This document shows positions 31,856 to 41,341 of a stretch of 50,631 nucleotides of DNA, in pieces. The stretch covers positions 1 through 50,631 of the forward strand of contig CAYNUG010000004.1 in NCBI GenBank assembly GCA_964400545.1, written 5' to 3'. How positions within the stretch are numbered: the stretch's first letter is position 1; each line of letters opens with the position of its first letter. Position numbers and translations under genes: made by a program. Source of the DNA: UBA647 sp964400545 (GTDB lineage: Bacteria > Acidobacteriota > Aminicenantia > UBA2199). Under the pieces are notes generated by a model. It was not told where the DNA came from. It worked only from the letters and a program-made list of their open reading frames with translations, and did not search any database.

Positions 31856-33037
31856 ATGGTCAATTTATCAGAGCGGATCGATCGGATTTCAGCATCTCCA
31901 ACTTTAGAGTTATTGAAGATCAAAAATTCCCTGACAAAACAGGGAAAAAACATCCTCGATTTCGGGGCGGGAGAACCGGATTTCCCCACTCCGGAGATTA
32001 TCAAAAAGAGAGGGATTGAAGCTATAGAGAACAATTTCACAAAATATACACCTGTAACCGGAATTCCCGATCTCAAAGATGCAATTAGCAAATCTTACAT
32101 GGAAGAACAGGGATTCCTCCCAGGGAATGAACAGATAATAGTAACACCCGGCAGTAAGTTCGGACTTTATCTCATTCTTCAGGCAATAACTGATCCCGGT
32201 GATGAAGTAATAGTGCCCAGACCGTATTGGGTTTCGTACCCGGAGATCGTAAAATATTCTGACGGAAAAGTTGTTTATGCAGATCACTTAAAAGAGGGCT
32301 CCTTATTTGAATTAACGGCTGAATCATATATTGAAAAATTCTCTCCGAAGACCAAAGCATTAATAATAAACTCTCCCTCCAACCCTACCGGAATGATGAT
32401 GAAAAAAGCCGAACTTGAGAAGATTATTTCAGCGTGTCTTGAAAAAAACATCTTCCTCCTTTTCGATGACTGTTATAGAAGGATCATTTACACAGATGAA
32501 GAATTTATATCACCATTAAAACTTTTCCCTTCTGCAATTGATAATATAGCCATTGTAAGTTCACTTTCAAAAACTTTTTCAATGACAGGCTGGAGACTGG
32601 GATATACCATTGCATCGGAATATATCTGTAAAGCCATGTCCAAACTTCAGGGTCATTCTTCTTCAAATCCCTGCTCAATCTCTCAAAAAGCTGCGGTCGG
32701 TGCACTTCTGGATGATCAATCCTACCTGAAACCAATGATAGATGAATATCGGGAACGTAAAGATGTGATCAAAGAAAAATTCAGGGAAATCGGAAACATA
32801 AAATTTGTAGAACCCGAAGGGGCATTTTATTTCTTCGCTGATTTTTCATACTATATTAACAAGATGGGATTTAAAGATGATAATGACTTTTCTATGGATA
32901 TCCTCAATAAACTGCAAATAATAGTTGTCCCCGGATCTGCATTCGGCGCTCCCAATTATCTCAGGATCTCGTATGCCACTTCACTTGATAAGATTAGGGA
33001 GGGACTGATCAAGATCGAAAAATATTTAAAAGGGTAA
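31856..33037 (+). CDS. Class I/II aminotransferase, aspartate type
   Basis: A 393-residue fold-type I PLP aminotransferase of the bacterial aspartate aminotransferase (subgroup 1-gamma) type. The PLP lysine is K239 in SSLSKTFSMTGWRLGY. NSPSNPTG (172-179) holds the cofactor asparagine, D204 follows in LLFDDCYRR, and a late Arg for the substrate carboxylate lies in YLRISYA. It transfers amino groups between aspartate or aromatic/other amino acids and 2-oxoglutarate; exact specificity is not visible. GGAGGG lies before the ATG. It is divergent from gdhA and one base from the PBP gene, which makes an odd metabolic/envelope operon. Confidence 0.93.
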   Translation: MVNLSERIDRISASPTLELLKIKNSLTKQGKNILDFGAGEPDFPTPEIIKKRGIEAIENNFTKYTPVTGIPDLKDAISKSYMEEQGFLPGNEQIIVTPGSKFGLYLILQAITDPGDEVIVPRPYWVSYPEIVKYSDGKVVYADHLKEGSLFELTAESYIEKFSPKTKALIINSPSNPTGMMMKKAELEKIISACLEKNIFLLFDDCYRRIIYTDEEFISPLKLFPSAIDNIAIVSSLSKTFSMTGWRLGYTIASEYICKAMSKLQGHSSSNPCSISQKAAVGALLDDQSYLKPMIDEYRERKDVIKEKFREIGNIKFVEPEGAFYFFADFSYYINKMGFKDDNDFSMDILNKLQIIVVPGSAFGAPNYLRISYATSLDKIREGLIKIEKYLKG

Positions 33038-33038
33038 G

Positions 33039-34706
33039 ATGGATCTTGATTTTAAAGACAGAACCTTTTCTTTTCTGAAACTGAAAAAGAAAAAAATGAG
33101 GAGGCGGGTTCTTTTCTTTTCATTTATTTTCATAATATTTGCTTCCTTTCTATCCTACAAAGATCATTCTTCACTTAAAAAAATAAAAAAAGCAGAGGAT
33201 CTGCTTGTATCCGGAAAAATAATCAAATGTCTCGATCTCCTTGAAGATCAGGGGACGCCTTTCTTTAGAAGGTCATCATTCCGGGAGCTGAAAGGTGTCG
33301 TGAACCTGATCCTGAATAACACAAACAAGGGGAAAGAAATACTCTCCGGGACAACTCCCGGGAGATCATCTGTCGGTTCCGAAAAAATTTTGGCATTTAT
33401 GTCTGATAATTGTTACTACAGACCTCTTGAGATATATTCTGCCCTCCTCCCTGAGAACTCTGACTATGTTAAATTCTACAAAATTGTTTCAGCCACATCA
33501 CTTTACAGTCAGGAAGAATCAGAAAAAAGGATAAGAAACTTCGATCCGAAAGAACATGATAAATATTTCAAATATCTTGAGATACTTAAAAACATTAATA
33601 AAAAAGTAAGAGAAGGAAGAATTGAGTTTGCATTCGACCGGAACGGAGAGGCCCTGGCCTCCTTTGATATCAAAACCGGAAAATGCATCTCCATGGTGCC
33701 CGGGATAGATTTTAGTGATTTTGATAAAGATCTAAGAATGGGATTAAAATATATCAGACTCTCGATCAACAAAAATATCCAGTTAAAGCTTCATAAACTT
33801 TTCAAAAACTATTTCGGGTCTTTTGTTCTGAACGATCTTGAAGATGGAAGCATTGTTGCATCCTACTCGAAACCGTTCAAAAAAAGAACAGGAAATGCTG
33901 CACTTACCGATGAATATGAACCCGGTTCAATTATTAAACTGATCACACTTTTTTCTTACTTCAATTCAACAGGGGTCAGGATCTTCCCATTCAATTGTAT
34001 CGGATACACTTCATACGACGGAAAGATCTTTTATGACTGGATAAGACACGGAATACTCCAGTCTCCGGAGATGGCTCTTTCCCGCTCATGCAATATTGCT
34101 TTTGCCGAGATGGGGATAAAGACCGGGAAGGAAAAAATTTTCAGTACACTCGAAGGCTTTATGTTCAATTCAAAGCCGGTCAGGGATGGTATCTTTCAAT
34201 TTAAATTCGGAAAATTTATTTCGGAGTTCAATGGAGAAAGAGACCTGGCAAATATTTCAATAGGACTTGATCATATTTCGATAACCACGATCCACTCTGC
34301 TATTATATCTTCCATAATTGCTCAGAACGGAAATATTATATTCCCTTACATCATTATGAGCAATCAGAACGTTTTCGGACTTGGATACTATAATCATACA
34401 ACTGCATATAAAACAGTCTTTTTAAATAACCGATATTTCGAAGATGTTAAATTGGGGATGAGAAAAGTTACCACTGATACTGATGGAACAGGGAGACGAG
34501 CAAAGGTGGATTTCATGGACATAGGGATCAAAACCGGAACTGCCGGTGAAAAAAGTAAGGGACTCGACTCCATTTTAACCGGGTTCTTCCCATTTGAAAA
34601 ACCTAAGTATTCATTCGCTTTTCGTCTCGAACACGGGGGCAAAGCGGAATACAACGGTGCTCTGTTTTTGAAGAGGTTCTTAAAAGAATTCTACAACAGG
34701 AAATAA
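33039..34706 (+). CDS. Divergent penicillin-binding transpeptidase-like protein
   Basis: A 555-residue membrane-anchored protein (hydrophobic helix about 23-39). The C-terminal half is a penicillin-binding transpeptidase with all three motifs: S297-x-x-K300 (EPGSIIK), S350-x-N352 (SRSCN) and KTG (498-500), plus the N-I-S-I-G-L-D-H-I-S segment. The usual class B dimerisation domain and any glycosyltransferase domain are absent. Instead residues 45-230 hold an unrelated, partly helical region I cannot place. It probably makes or modifies peptidoglycan cross-links on the periplasmic side. The ATG follows the aminotransferase stop by one base, and the next TPR gene begins 5 bases after its stop. 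Confidence 0.82.
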   Translation: MDLDFKDRTFSFLKLKKKKMRRRVLFFSFIFIIFASFLSYKDHSSLKKIKKAEDLLVSGKIIKCLDLLEDQGTPFFRRSSFRELKGVVNLILNNTNKGKEILSGTTPGRSSVGSEKILAFMSDNCYYRPLEIYSALLPENSDYVKFYKIVSATSLYSQEESEKRIRNFDPKEHDKYFKYLEILKNINKKVREGRIEFAFDRNGEALASFDIKTGKCISMVPGIDFSDFDKDLRMGLKYIRLSINKNIQLKLHKLFKNYFGSFVLNDLEDGSIVASYSKPFKKRTGNAALTDEYEPGSIIKLITLFSYFNSTGVRIFPFNCIGYTSYDGKIFYDWIRHGILQSPEMALSRSCNIAFAEMGIKTGKEKIFSTLEGFMFNSKPVRDGIFQFKFGKFISEFNGERDLANISIGLDHISITTIHSAIISSIIAQNGNIIFPYIIMSNQNVFGLGYYNHTTAYKTVFLNNRYFEDVKLGMRKVTTDTDGTGRRAKVDFMDIGIKTGTAGEKSKGLDSILTGFFPFEKPKYSFAFRLEHGGKAEYNGALFLKRFLKEFYNRK

Positions 34707-34711
34707 AAACA

Positions 34712-36229
34712 ATGAAGATCAGAATAAACATAACATTAACTATACTATTATTATTACAGGCATCCTTGTTCTTCCCGAGAACAGTAGTATTCCCTTTCAA
34801 AGTGAATTCTGCAGAGAACAGATCACACCAATGGCTCGGAAGAGGGATATCTCTCTATCTGAGTTATGGCCTTAAGCTGAATGGCATAGACACTTTTTCT
34901 GATAATGAAGGAAGATGTTTACTGAAAAGCCTTCACATCAAATTTCCGTATAATGTTTCCAAAGCGTCAATTATCAGAGCGACAAAACTTATGCGGGCTG
35001 ACCGACTGATATGGGGAGAGATAATAACCTCTCCCGATCAGGAAAAAGAGATATTGAACATCAGGGCCTTTATTTTAGACGTCCGCAATTTAGATCACAA
35101 ATACCTCCCCGTGATCAAAGGAAAGATAACAGACCTGTTCTCAGTTCAGGAAGACCTTTTAAGGAACCTTATCGCATATTCATCTGAGACAAGAACAGAT
35201 CCCGGTTTCCCTGAATTGAAACTTGACCTCAGAAACTATGAAAGATTAATAAAGGGACTCATGATCGATGACAATAAAAAAAGAGTGAAATTCCTTGAAA
35301 AGATCAGCACTGAATTGAGTAGTGATCCTGAAATACTATCATTTGAACTTGCCAGAGCTTATTTTTTAAATAGCGATCTTACTTCTGCCAAAAAAGCACT
35401 CGACCGGATCGATCCAAATGGACTTTTCAGGGGAGGGAAATTCTTCCTTTCCGGAGTTATAAATTATCTTTCCAGTGATATTGATACAGCTTTCTCAGAT
35501 TTTTCAAAAGTTCTTGAATGTGGCGAATGTAAATATGAAGCAATGAATAATATTGCACTTGTTCATGCATTGAACAATGAATATTCTGAAGCAATGGATT
35601 CAATAAAAAGGTCGGTTAGATCGGGGCAAAGATCCGAGTCGTTCTTTAATGCCGTAAACATATCCAGTCTTATAAAGGACAGGGAAACAGCCTGGAACTT
35701 CCTTATGGAAGGGTTGATCCTATATCCTTCAGATGGAGACCTGATAATACTGTTCTTTGATTTTCTTGAACAATCCCCCCATAAAAATTTGATAAAACCG
35801 GCATTTCTTAAATTCCTTCCCGGATTTGCTGCAGATCAGAATGAGAGAAAGATATTTTTCAAACTTATTAATCCGTTTGTGTTTTCCGGAGAAAAATATG
35901 ACATGGAATTTCCAAATGGCAATAATGATTCTGCTCTTATTAAAAGCAAATATAACAAAGATGAGATCGAAAAAGAACTGATCACAAATCCTTTCCTCCC
36001 TGAAAATCACTCGAGACTTGCATTTATTTTCTTTAAAGAAGGGAAATTGGAATCTGCCCTTAATCATGGCCATGCAGCATTGTACCTTCTGAGAAATCCC
36101 CAAAATTTCATCTTCATTCTAAAAGTACTGAAAAAGCAGAGAAACAGAGATGAGCTCAAGAACATGCTGATCGAAGCACTTAAATATTTCCCTGACAATG
36201 AAGAATTAAAGAACTTCCCCCTTAATTAA
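34712..36229 (+). CDS. TPR-repeat exported protein
   Basis: A 505-residue protein with an N-terminal signal or anchor (about 5-22). Residues 25-150 form an alpha/beta region (R-G-I-S-L-Y-L-S-Y and A-D-R-L-I-W-G-E) like the N-terminal domains of proteins that build a TolB- or FlgO-like fold. From about 185 to 500 the chain is a series of degenerate TPR helices with A-Y-F-x-x-x-D-L and A-L-x-H-x-x-A-A-L-Y patterns. The gene begins 5 bases after the PBP gene. A scaffold for the divergent transpeptidase is plausible; no enzyme motif is present. Confidence 0.78.
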   Translation: MKIRINITLTILLLLQASLFFPRTVVFPFKVNSAENRSHQWLGRGISLYLSYGLKLNGIDTFSDNEGRCLLKSLHIKFPYNVSKASIIRATKLMRADRLIWGEIITSPDQEKEILNIRAFILDVRNLDHKYLPVIKGKITDLFSVQEDLLRNLIAYSSETRTDPGFPELKLDLRNYERLIKGLMIDDNKKRVKFLEKISTELSSDPEILSFELARAYFLNSDLTSAKKALDRIDPNGLFRGGKFFLSGVINYLSSDIDTAFSDFSKVLECGECKYEAMNNIALVHALNNEYSEAMDSIKRSVRSGQRSESFFNAVNISSLIKDRETAWNFLMEGLILYPSDGDLIILFFDFLEQSPHKNLIKPAFLKFLPGFAADQNERKIFFKLINPFVFSGEKYDMEFPNGNNDSALIKSKYNKDEIEKELITNPFLPENHSRLAFIFFKEGKLESALNHGHAALYLLRNPQNFIFILKVLKKQRNRDELKNMLIEALKYFPDNEELKNFPLN

Positions 36230-36247
36230 AGATCTTACATGATCATC

Positions 36248-39200
36248 CTAAATCCCGGTGATATTTGAAACAGCCAGTTTTTTCCCATTCTGGTCATAAG
36301 CACTGAACTTGTAACTATAGTTTTTATCTTTTTCCAGATATTTATCCAGATACTTGAATGAGTCGTTGGTAAGGTCCGAACTTCCGAATTGAGTGAGAAA
36401 AACAAAGTTCCCTCCATCTGTACTTCTCTCAACAACAAAGTTCGATATGGCAGTATGTAATTTATTATCAACTGTAAATGTAAGTTCACCATAATTCCGG
36501 GAGAGGATCCAGGCTCTCTCATTTTTCCTTTCTGCAGTGATATTCAGATTAATAATTACACTCTTCTGAAAAGTTACTACAATACTATGGTCGTCCCGGA
36601 CATTTGGAATAATATAGGGATTCGAGACCGGTTGAATAACTCCATTATCGGTTATTGTCGCTATTTCATAACCGGCATTCGGAGATATATTTATTGATGC
36701 CGCCTCGTTGTATGAAACATTCTGAGTCGAAGGAGAAACACTACCGTTTCCTCCGCTTACTGACGCATTTACCGTGTAAGATTCAAGAGAAAATGTCACC
36801 TCTACTATATGATCTGCTATCACATTATTGATTTCGTACGGATCTGCTAAAGCCTGGGACACTCCGTTATCAGTGATAGTTGCTATTATATAACCGGCAT
36901 TCGGAGATATATTTATTGATGCCGACCCGTTGTATGAAACATTCTGAGTCGAAGGAGAAACACTACCGTTTCCTCCACTTACTGATGCGATCACGGTATA
37001 ATTCGTTGAAATGGTAACAGAATCCGAGTCATTCCCGCCTGCAGGATCGTCCTCGGTGAAAGTATTGACCGTGGCGGTATTAGTAAATGACCCCCCTGTT
37101 GTAACGGTGGCAACTATCTCAAGGGTCTCTGTTGTCCCGTTTGATATATTCCCCACACTCCACAACCCAGAAACATTATTATAACTCCCGACAGTAACAT
37201 TTGCCGATTGAAACAAAAGTCCTGTAGGGAGAATATCGGTCACATCTACACTTGAAGCATCTGCAGGACCGTTGTTTGTAAGATTTATGGAAAAAGTCAC
37301 ATCGCTTCCCTCATTGGGATAACTATTGTCCACGGTCTTTAAAACCGATAGATCAGCATTGAACGAGAACTTTGTGACAAGACCATCATAACCTCCGGAA
37401 TGATTTCCCTGATAAGGATTAAATGTAGGAAAGTTAGAAGAAAGTGTATGGCCTGTAATATAAACATCTCCAATGTGATCAACATCAATACTGTGCACAT
37501 ATTCGGTATTATTTCCACCAAGATATGTGGAATAGACCAGTACATTTCCTGAAGAGGAAAGTTTGGTTACAAAAGCATCCCCCCCACCGACGTTGCCAGC
37601 CTGATAAGGATATAATGTGGGATAGTTAGCAGAATTCGTGTAACCGGTAATGTAGGCATTGCCTCCGGAATCAATTTTAATATCATACCCATAATCGCTA
37701 TTGGTTCCTCCAATATATGTTGAATAAACAAGGGTGCTTCCCAAAGGGGAAAGTTTGGTTACAAAAACATCAGCGGACCCGGCATTATTCGCTTGATAGG
37801 GATTTAATGTGGGAAAGTTAGTTGAATCCGTGTAACCGGAAACATAAGCATTTCCACTGGCATCAATGTTAATTCCCTGGACACGATCACTTCCATTTCC
37901 TCCGAGATATGTGGAATAGATCAAGGTACTTCCCGAAGGAGAAAATTTCGTTATATAAGTATCCCAACTTCCGGAATTACTAGACTGATAAGGATTTAAT
38001 GTGGGATAGTCAGCAGAATTCGTGTAACCGGTAATGTAGGCATTGCCTCCGGAATCGACCTCAATTTCATACTCATATTCATTACCACTTCCTCCAATAT
38101 ATGTTGAATAAATAAGGGTACTTCCTGAAGAGGAAAGTTTAGTTACAAAACCATCATTAACTCCGGCATTATTCGCTTGATAGGGATTTAATGTGGGAAA
38201 ATTAGTTGAATATGTGAAACCGGTAATGTAAACGATCCCAGTGGCATCAAGGTTAAGATCATATCCGAAGTCGTCAGCATTTCCTCCAAGATATGTGGAA
38301 TAGACCAGGGCATTTCCCGAAGAGGAAAGTTTGGTTACAAGAACATCATAACTTCCGGCATGACTACTCTGATAAGGATTTAATGTGGGATAGTCAGAAG
38401 AATTAGTAAAACCAACAATGTTGGCTATACCGCTGGCATCTACTTCGATAGCCTCTGCATAGTCTCCTCCACTTCCTCCAATATATGTTGAATAGACAAG
38501 GGCATTTCCCGAAGGGGAAAGTTTGGTTACAAAAACATCATATCCTCCGGCATTATTACCCTGATAATAATTTAATGTGGGAAAGTTAGTTGAAGATGTG
38601 GCTCCGGCAATGAAAGCGCTTCCACTTGAATCAACAGTAATACCAAAACCCCTTTCTTCAGAGCTCCCACCCAAGTAAGTTGAATATACAAGCACCATCG
38701 GGTCGATTACCAATGGTCTTTTTTTATCGTATTTTCCTATTGCAAATCCGTAAGTATTTTTATCTGTTTTTTTAAAGGTAGCTTTGATCTCTGCAAATTC
38801 ACTCTTTACCTGAGGGCTGAAAGACACACCCCCAACATTAATATTTTGATAGGCAAACGGTTTCTTATGAACCAGGGTCCCGAATCTTGTCCTGATATCG
38901 AGATCACCCTTTTTATTTACAGAAACTTTCTTTACATTTTTATATTCAAATTTTATATCTGAAGGATCACCATCAGGTTTGATTATCCAGTCGTACTCGA
39001 TCTCTTTTTCGATCCCATAGATCTTAAGGTCAATATTCGGATAAATATCTTTATACAATACGGCTTTGGACGTAACTATATCTTTTTTCCATTTGGATGG
39101 ATCCTTTCCTATAAAATAATTTACTCTGTGTAGTGTTTCTTCCACAGCCACAATTTCAGGGTTCCTGTTCGCTCCGACAAACAACAATCTCGAAACATCC

Positions 39201-39625
39201 CTGAAAGATGCCTTTGAATTAAGATCTGTAATAATATTCTCAGCCTCTTTTGGCTGAAGCTGATGGTTGAAACCAGATGGTTTAAGGTTTTCTCCTGTCC
39301 CCTGATTACTTATGCTGTCAAATATTAATCCCTCTTTTGTAATCCACAGAGTGTACCGGGATGCCTTTGCATAGAAAGCAGATCTCTTATCCACCTGCCC
39401 CTCATTGGGAATAAAATAGATTGGGATTTTCCCGTAGTTGACATCAACTTTTGGTGTTTTCCCGGGCTTTGATCTCTCCCCTTGCAACTTAACTGCAGAC
39501 GAGAACAGCCCCTCTCCTCCGGATTGAATACCTTTCTCGGCAGATTCCGCTCCAGTAAAGGTACCTGTCCCTAAATAGACCAACACAAAAATAACGAGTG
39601 TAAAAATCCGCAAACATTTCTTCAT
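36248..39625 (-). CDS. Large SBBP/DUF11 surface protein
   Basis: A 1125-residue secreted protein. The start is ATG 39625 with GGAGG four bases upstream; the in-frame codons before it are leader. Order: signal peptide (about 1-28); a DUF7948-like N-terminal domain (about 50-300) typical of SBBP proteins; seven SBBP units of about 65 residues (about 310-750), each opening with Y-S-T-Y-[L/I]-G-G; a DUF11 adhesin-type domain (about 757-872); two near-identical 74-residue repeats (about 875-1022); and a fibronectin III-like end (1023-1125). It has no LPXTG or obvious sorting tail. The SBBP units should fold as a beta-propeller. An adhesin or matrix protein is likely. Confidence 0.85.
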   Translation of the reverse strand: MKKCLRIFTLVIFVLVYLGTGTFTGAESAEKGIQSGGEGLFSSAVKLQGERSKPGKTPKVDVNYGKIPIYFIPNEGQVDKRSAFYAKASRYTLWITKEGLIFDSISNQGTGENLKPSGFNHQLQPKEAENIITDLNSKASFRDVSRLLFVGANRNPEIVAVEETLHRVNYFIGKDPSKWKKDIVTSKAVLYKDIYPNIDLKIYGIEKEIEYDWIIKPDGDPSDIKFEYKNVKKVSVNKKGDLDIRTRFGTLVHKKPFAYQNINVGGVSFSPQVKSEFAEIKATFKKTDKNTYGFAIGKYDKKRPLVIDPMVLVYSTYLGGSSEERGFGITVDSSGSAFIAGATSSTNFPTLNYYQGNNAGGYDVFVTKLSPSGNALVYSTYIGGSGGDYAEAIEVDASGIANIVGFTNSSDYPTLNPYQSSHAGSYDVLVTKLSSSGNALVYSTYLGGNADDFGYDLNLDATGIVYITGFTYSTNFPTLNPYQANNAGVNDGFVTKLSSSGSTLIYSTYIGGSGNEYEYEIEVDSGGNAYITGYTNSADYPTLNPYQSSNSGSWDTYITKFSPSGSTLIYSTYLGGNGSDRVQGINIDASGNAYVSGYTDSTNFPTLNPYQANNAGSADVFVTKLSPLGSTLVYSTYIGGTNSDYGYDIKIDSGGNAYITGYTNSANYPTLYPYQAGNVGGGDAFVTKLSSSGNVLVYSTYLGGNNTEYVHSIDVDHIGDVYITGHTLSSNFPTFNPYQGNHSGGYDGLVTKFSFNADLSVLKTVDNSYPNEGSDVTFSINLTNNGPADASSVDVTDILPTGLLFQSANVTVGSYNNVSGLWSVGNISNGTTETLEIVATVTTGGSFTNTATVNTFTEDDPAGGNDSDSVTISTNYTVIASVSGGNGSVSPSTQNVSYNGSASINISPNAGYIIATITDNGVSQALADPYEINNVIADHIVEVTFSLESYTVNASVSGGNGSVSPSTQNVSYNEAASINISPNAGYEIATITDNGVIQPVSNPYIIPNVRDDHSIVVTFQKSVIINLNITAERKNERAWILSRNYGELTFTVDNKLHTAISNFVVERSTDGGNFVFLTQFGSSDLTNDSFKYLDKYLEKDKNYSYKFSAYDQNGKKLAVSNITGI
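36668..36978. repeat. 222-base tandem duplication inside the SBBP/DUF11 gene
   Basis: Two copies of a 74-codon module. The stretch 36668-36756 recurs at 36890-36978 with only a few mismatches at the DNA level. The rest of the unit is more diverged. It encodes the paired S-V-S-G-G-N-G-S-V-S-P-S-T-Q-N-V modules. The near identity of third positions points to recent duplication or gene conversion. Confidence 0.8.
37340..38700. repeat. Seven SBBP coding repeats, about 195 bases each
   Basis: Seven copies of a unit of roughly 192-195 bases on the minus strand, each containing the codons for Y-S-T-Y-[L/I]-G-G. The residue at the variable place alternates strictly L, I, L, I, L, I, L, and the local DNA alternates in the same way, so the repeat may have spread as two-unit blocks. 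Confidence 0.8.
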
Positions 39626-39697
39626 TGTTCCTCCAGTATTATAATAAATACAGAACAACTCCTTCTTAGCAGTTCCGCTTATAATCACATTAAATGG

Positions 39698-39742
39698 GGT
39701 TGTTATGACCATATTCATGGTTTGTACAACAACCTTTTTTTT
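39698..39742 (+). terminator. Orphan intrinsic terminator on the plus strand
   Basis: A two-tier hairpin (outer stem GGTTGTT / AACAACC, inner stem ACCAT / ATGGT) is followed by eight T on the plus strand. No plus-strand gene lies upstream: the neighbouring gene starts at 39625 on the minus strand. A perfect TATAAT at about 39637-39642 on the plus strand could start a short RNA that ends here. The rest of the 494-base gap (39626-40119) is AT-rich, with no ORF or other structure I can support. Confidence 0.5.
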
Positions 39743-40119
39743 AACTATATAAAATGTTTGCAGAGATCACACAAAATTAAAATATACATTATCTGAAAAA
39801 ATATACAATGTTTTTAACAAAATAAAAAAACATTTCAGAGAATATAAAAAACTCAAAAGAGCTTCCCCCTTAACCGGAATTGAGATATTTTTACTATTTC
39901 CTGACAATATTATTGCTTTATGCCATTATGTATTTGTGATAATCTCATTTAAAGAAAAAGAGACTGGAAAAATTTGAAGTGGAAATTAAGAGAAAGTTAA
40001 TTAGGGCAGAATTAATAAGAATCAAGAAATTTATGTTTAATGATAAAAGCTCTTTACAACATCATGTTCAATAACAGGAAGAAGATAAATAGATCATATA
40101 ATAGGTAATCGGAGGAAAT

Positions 40120-40572
40120 ATGAAAAGAATGACATTTTTTATAACAGTAATAGCAATGCTGTTCTCTCTGCCTGTTCTTTCGGCAGAAGCAAAGATGGAT
40201 ATTTTAAAGAAAGAGATCAAGATCGTTCTTGATGATTCTGAGCAGGGATGGAACAGCGGGGATCTCGAGAAATATATGGAGTGTTATCACAGATCTGAAA
40301 AGATGAGATTTGCCGGGAACGGTTCATACAACTTCGGATGGGAAAATACTTTAAAAAGATATAAGAAAAGCTATCCTGACAAGAAAGCAATGGGAATACT
40401 TTCCTTTACAGATGTTGATATCACAGTTATCAGTAATGATGCAGCACTGGTATTCGGAAGATGGACCCTGACCTATCCTGATAAAAGAAGGACAGGCCTT
40501 TACACTCTCCTTCTGAGAAAATTTAAAGAAGGGTGGAAAATCGTCCATGACCACTCCTCCTCCGGGGAATAA
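40120..40572 (+). CDS. Exported NTF2-like (DUF4440/SnoaL-like) protein
   Basis: A 150-residue protein with a signal peptide (1-22, ending SAEA). The mature part has the alpha+beta cone of the NTF2-like superfamily: an initial helix with G-W-N-S-G-D-L-E-K-Y-M (55-65), the Y-H-R-S-E segment, and the closing W-K-I-V-H-D-H-S-S strand (about 138-146) typical of DUF4440/SnoaL-3 proteins. Such proteins bind small ligands or have unknown roles; none can be assigned. CGGAGG lies 6 bases before the ATG. It is followed by an independent promoter, so it is probably monocistronic. Confidence 0.85.
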   Translation: MKRMTFFITVIAMLFSLPVLSAEAKMDILKKEIKIVLDDSEQGWNSGDLEKYMECYHRSEKMRFAGNGSYNFGWENTLKRYKKSYPDKKAMGILSFTDVDITVISNDAALVFGRWTLTYPDKRRTGLYTLLLRKFKEGWKIVHDHSSSGE

Positions 40573-40596
40573 GCTGCATAACACCCTGAAGTTTTC

Positions 40597-40625
40597 TTGA
40601 CAGATTTCGGAGTAAATGCTACTAT
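40597..40625 (+). promoter_or_regulatory. Promoter of the YfgM-like gene
   Basis: TTGACA (40597-40602), exactly 17 bases, then TACTAT (40620-40625). The chosen start codon of the gene is about 50 bases downstream. Confidence 0.68.
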
Positions 40626-40676
40626 CGGTTTTTCTTTCCGGGCTTGTTCCGGTTTATTACAAAATGTGAGGTATCA

Positions 40677-41327
40677 ATGAAAAGGAAAGAGAGAGAACAT
40701 CTCAAAGAAGATCCATTTGCAAATTTTATTCAGTTGGTTATTGAAAAATTCGAAAAATTCAGGAGAGAGATATTTATTATATCCGGAGTTCTCGTAGTCA
40801 TCGTTCTAATTATAATAGCTGTTCTACTACTAAGGTCCGGTTCCATCTCCAAAGATAATCAGAATTTTGCATCGGCACTTGAGATCTGGAATTCTACGAC
40901 TATGACATCCGATCAGAAGATAGAGGAACTGTCATCTTTAAAAAAAGATAAGGGTATATCATCTGTGATAACTTTCTACATGGCCTCACTCTATTATGAA
41001 AAAGAAGATTTTTTAAAAGCGAAAGAGGTCCTTTCCGAATACAAAGGGAATAATAAGCTTTTAGATGACCAAAAAAAGCTTCTGGATGCTGAACTTTATA
41101 TTGCACTAAAAGAAGTAAAGAAAGGACTCGATATACTTCACCAGTTGCTCTCGGACTCAAGATCAGAGATCACAAAAGATTTTCTCCTTCTCAGGATCGC
41201 TAAGATCAATATAAAGGAAGGGCTGAAAAAAAGTGCAAAAGAAAACTTGATCAGATTAATGAATCAATTTCCTCAATCAATATACACCAGAGAAGCACAA
41301 GTTCTTTTATCCGGTTTTTCAGAATAA
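40677..41327 (+). CDS. YfgM-like membrane-anchored TPR protein
   Basis: A 216-residue protein with a charged cytoplasmic start, one membrane helix (about 32-52) and a TPR-like helical domain (about 65-214), including a final R-L-M-N-Q-F-P-Q-S-I-Y-T-R-E-A tetratricopeptide unit. This is the layout of YfgM/TPR_21 proteins, which assist SecYEG and periplasmic chaperone traffic in E. coli. The ATG at 40677, with GAGG upstream, is preferred to an earlier in-frame start. The BamB partner common beside YfgM is not present. The gene converges on the acyl-activating enzyme gene. Confidence 0.78.
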   Translation: MKRKEREHLKEDPFANFIQLVIEKFEKFRREIFIISGVLVVIVLIIIAVLLLRSGSISKDNQNFASALEIWNSTTMTSDQKIEELSSLKKDKGISSVITFYMASLYYEKEDFLKAKEVLSEYKGNNKLLDDQKKLLDAELYIALKEVKKGLDILHQLLSDSRSEITKDFLLLRIAKINIKEGLKKSAKENLIRLMNQFPQSIYTREAQVLLSGFSE

Positions 41328-41341
41328 TTATTATATAGCAG

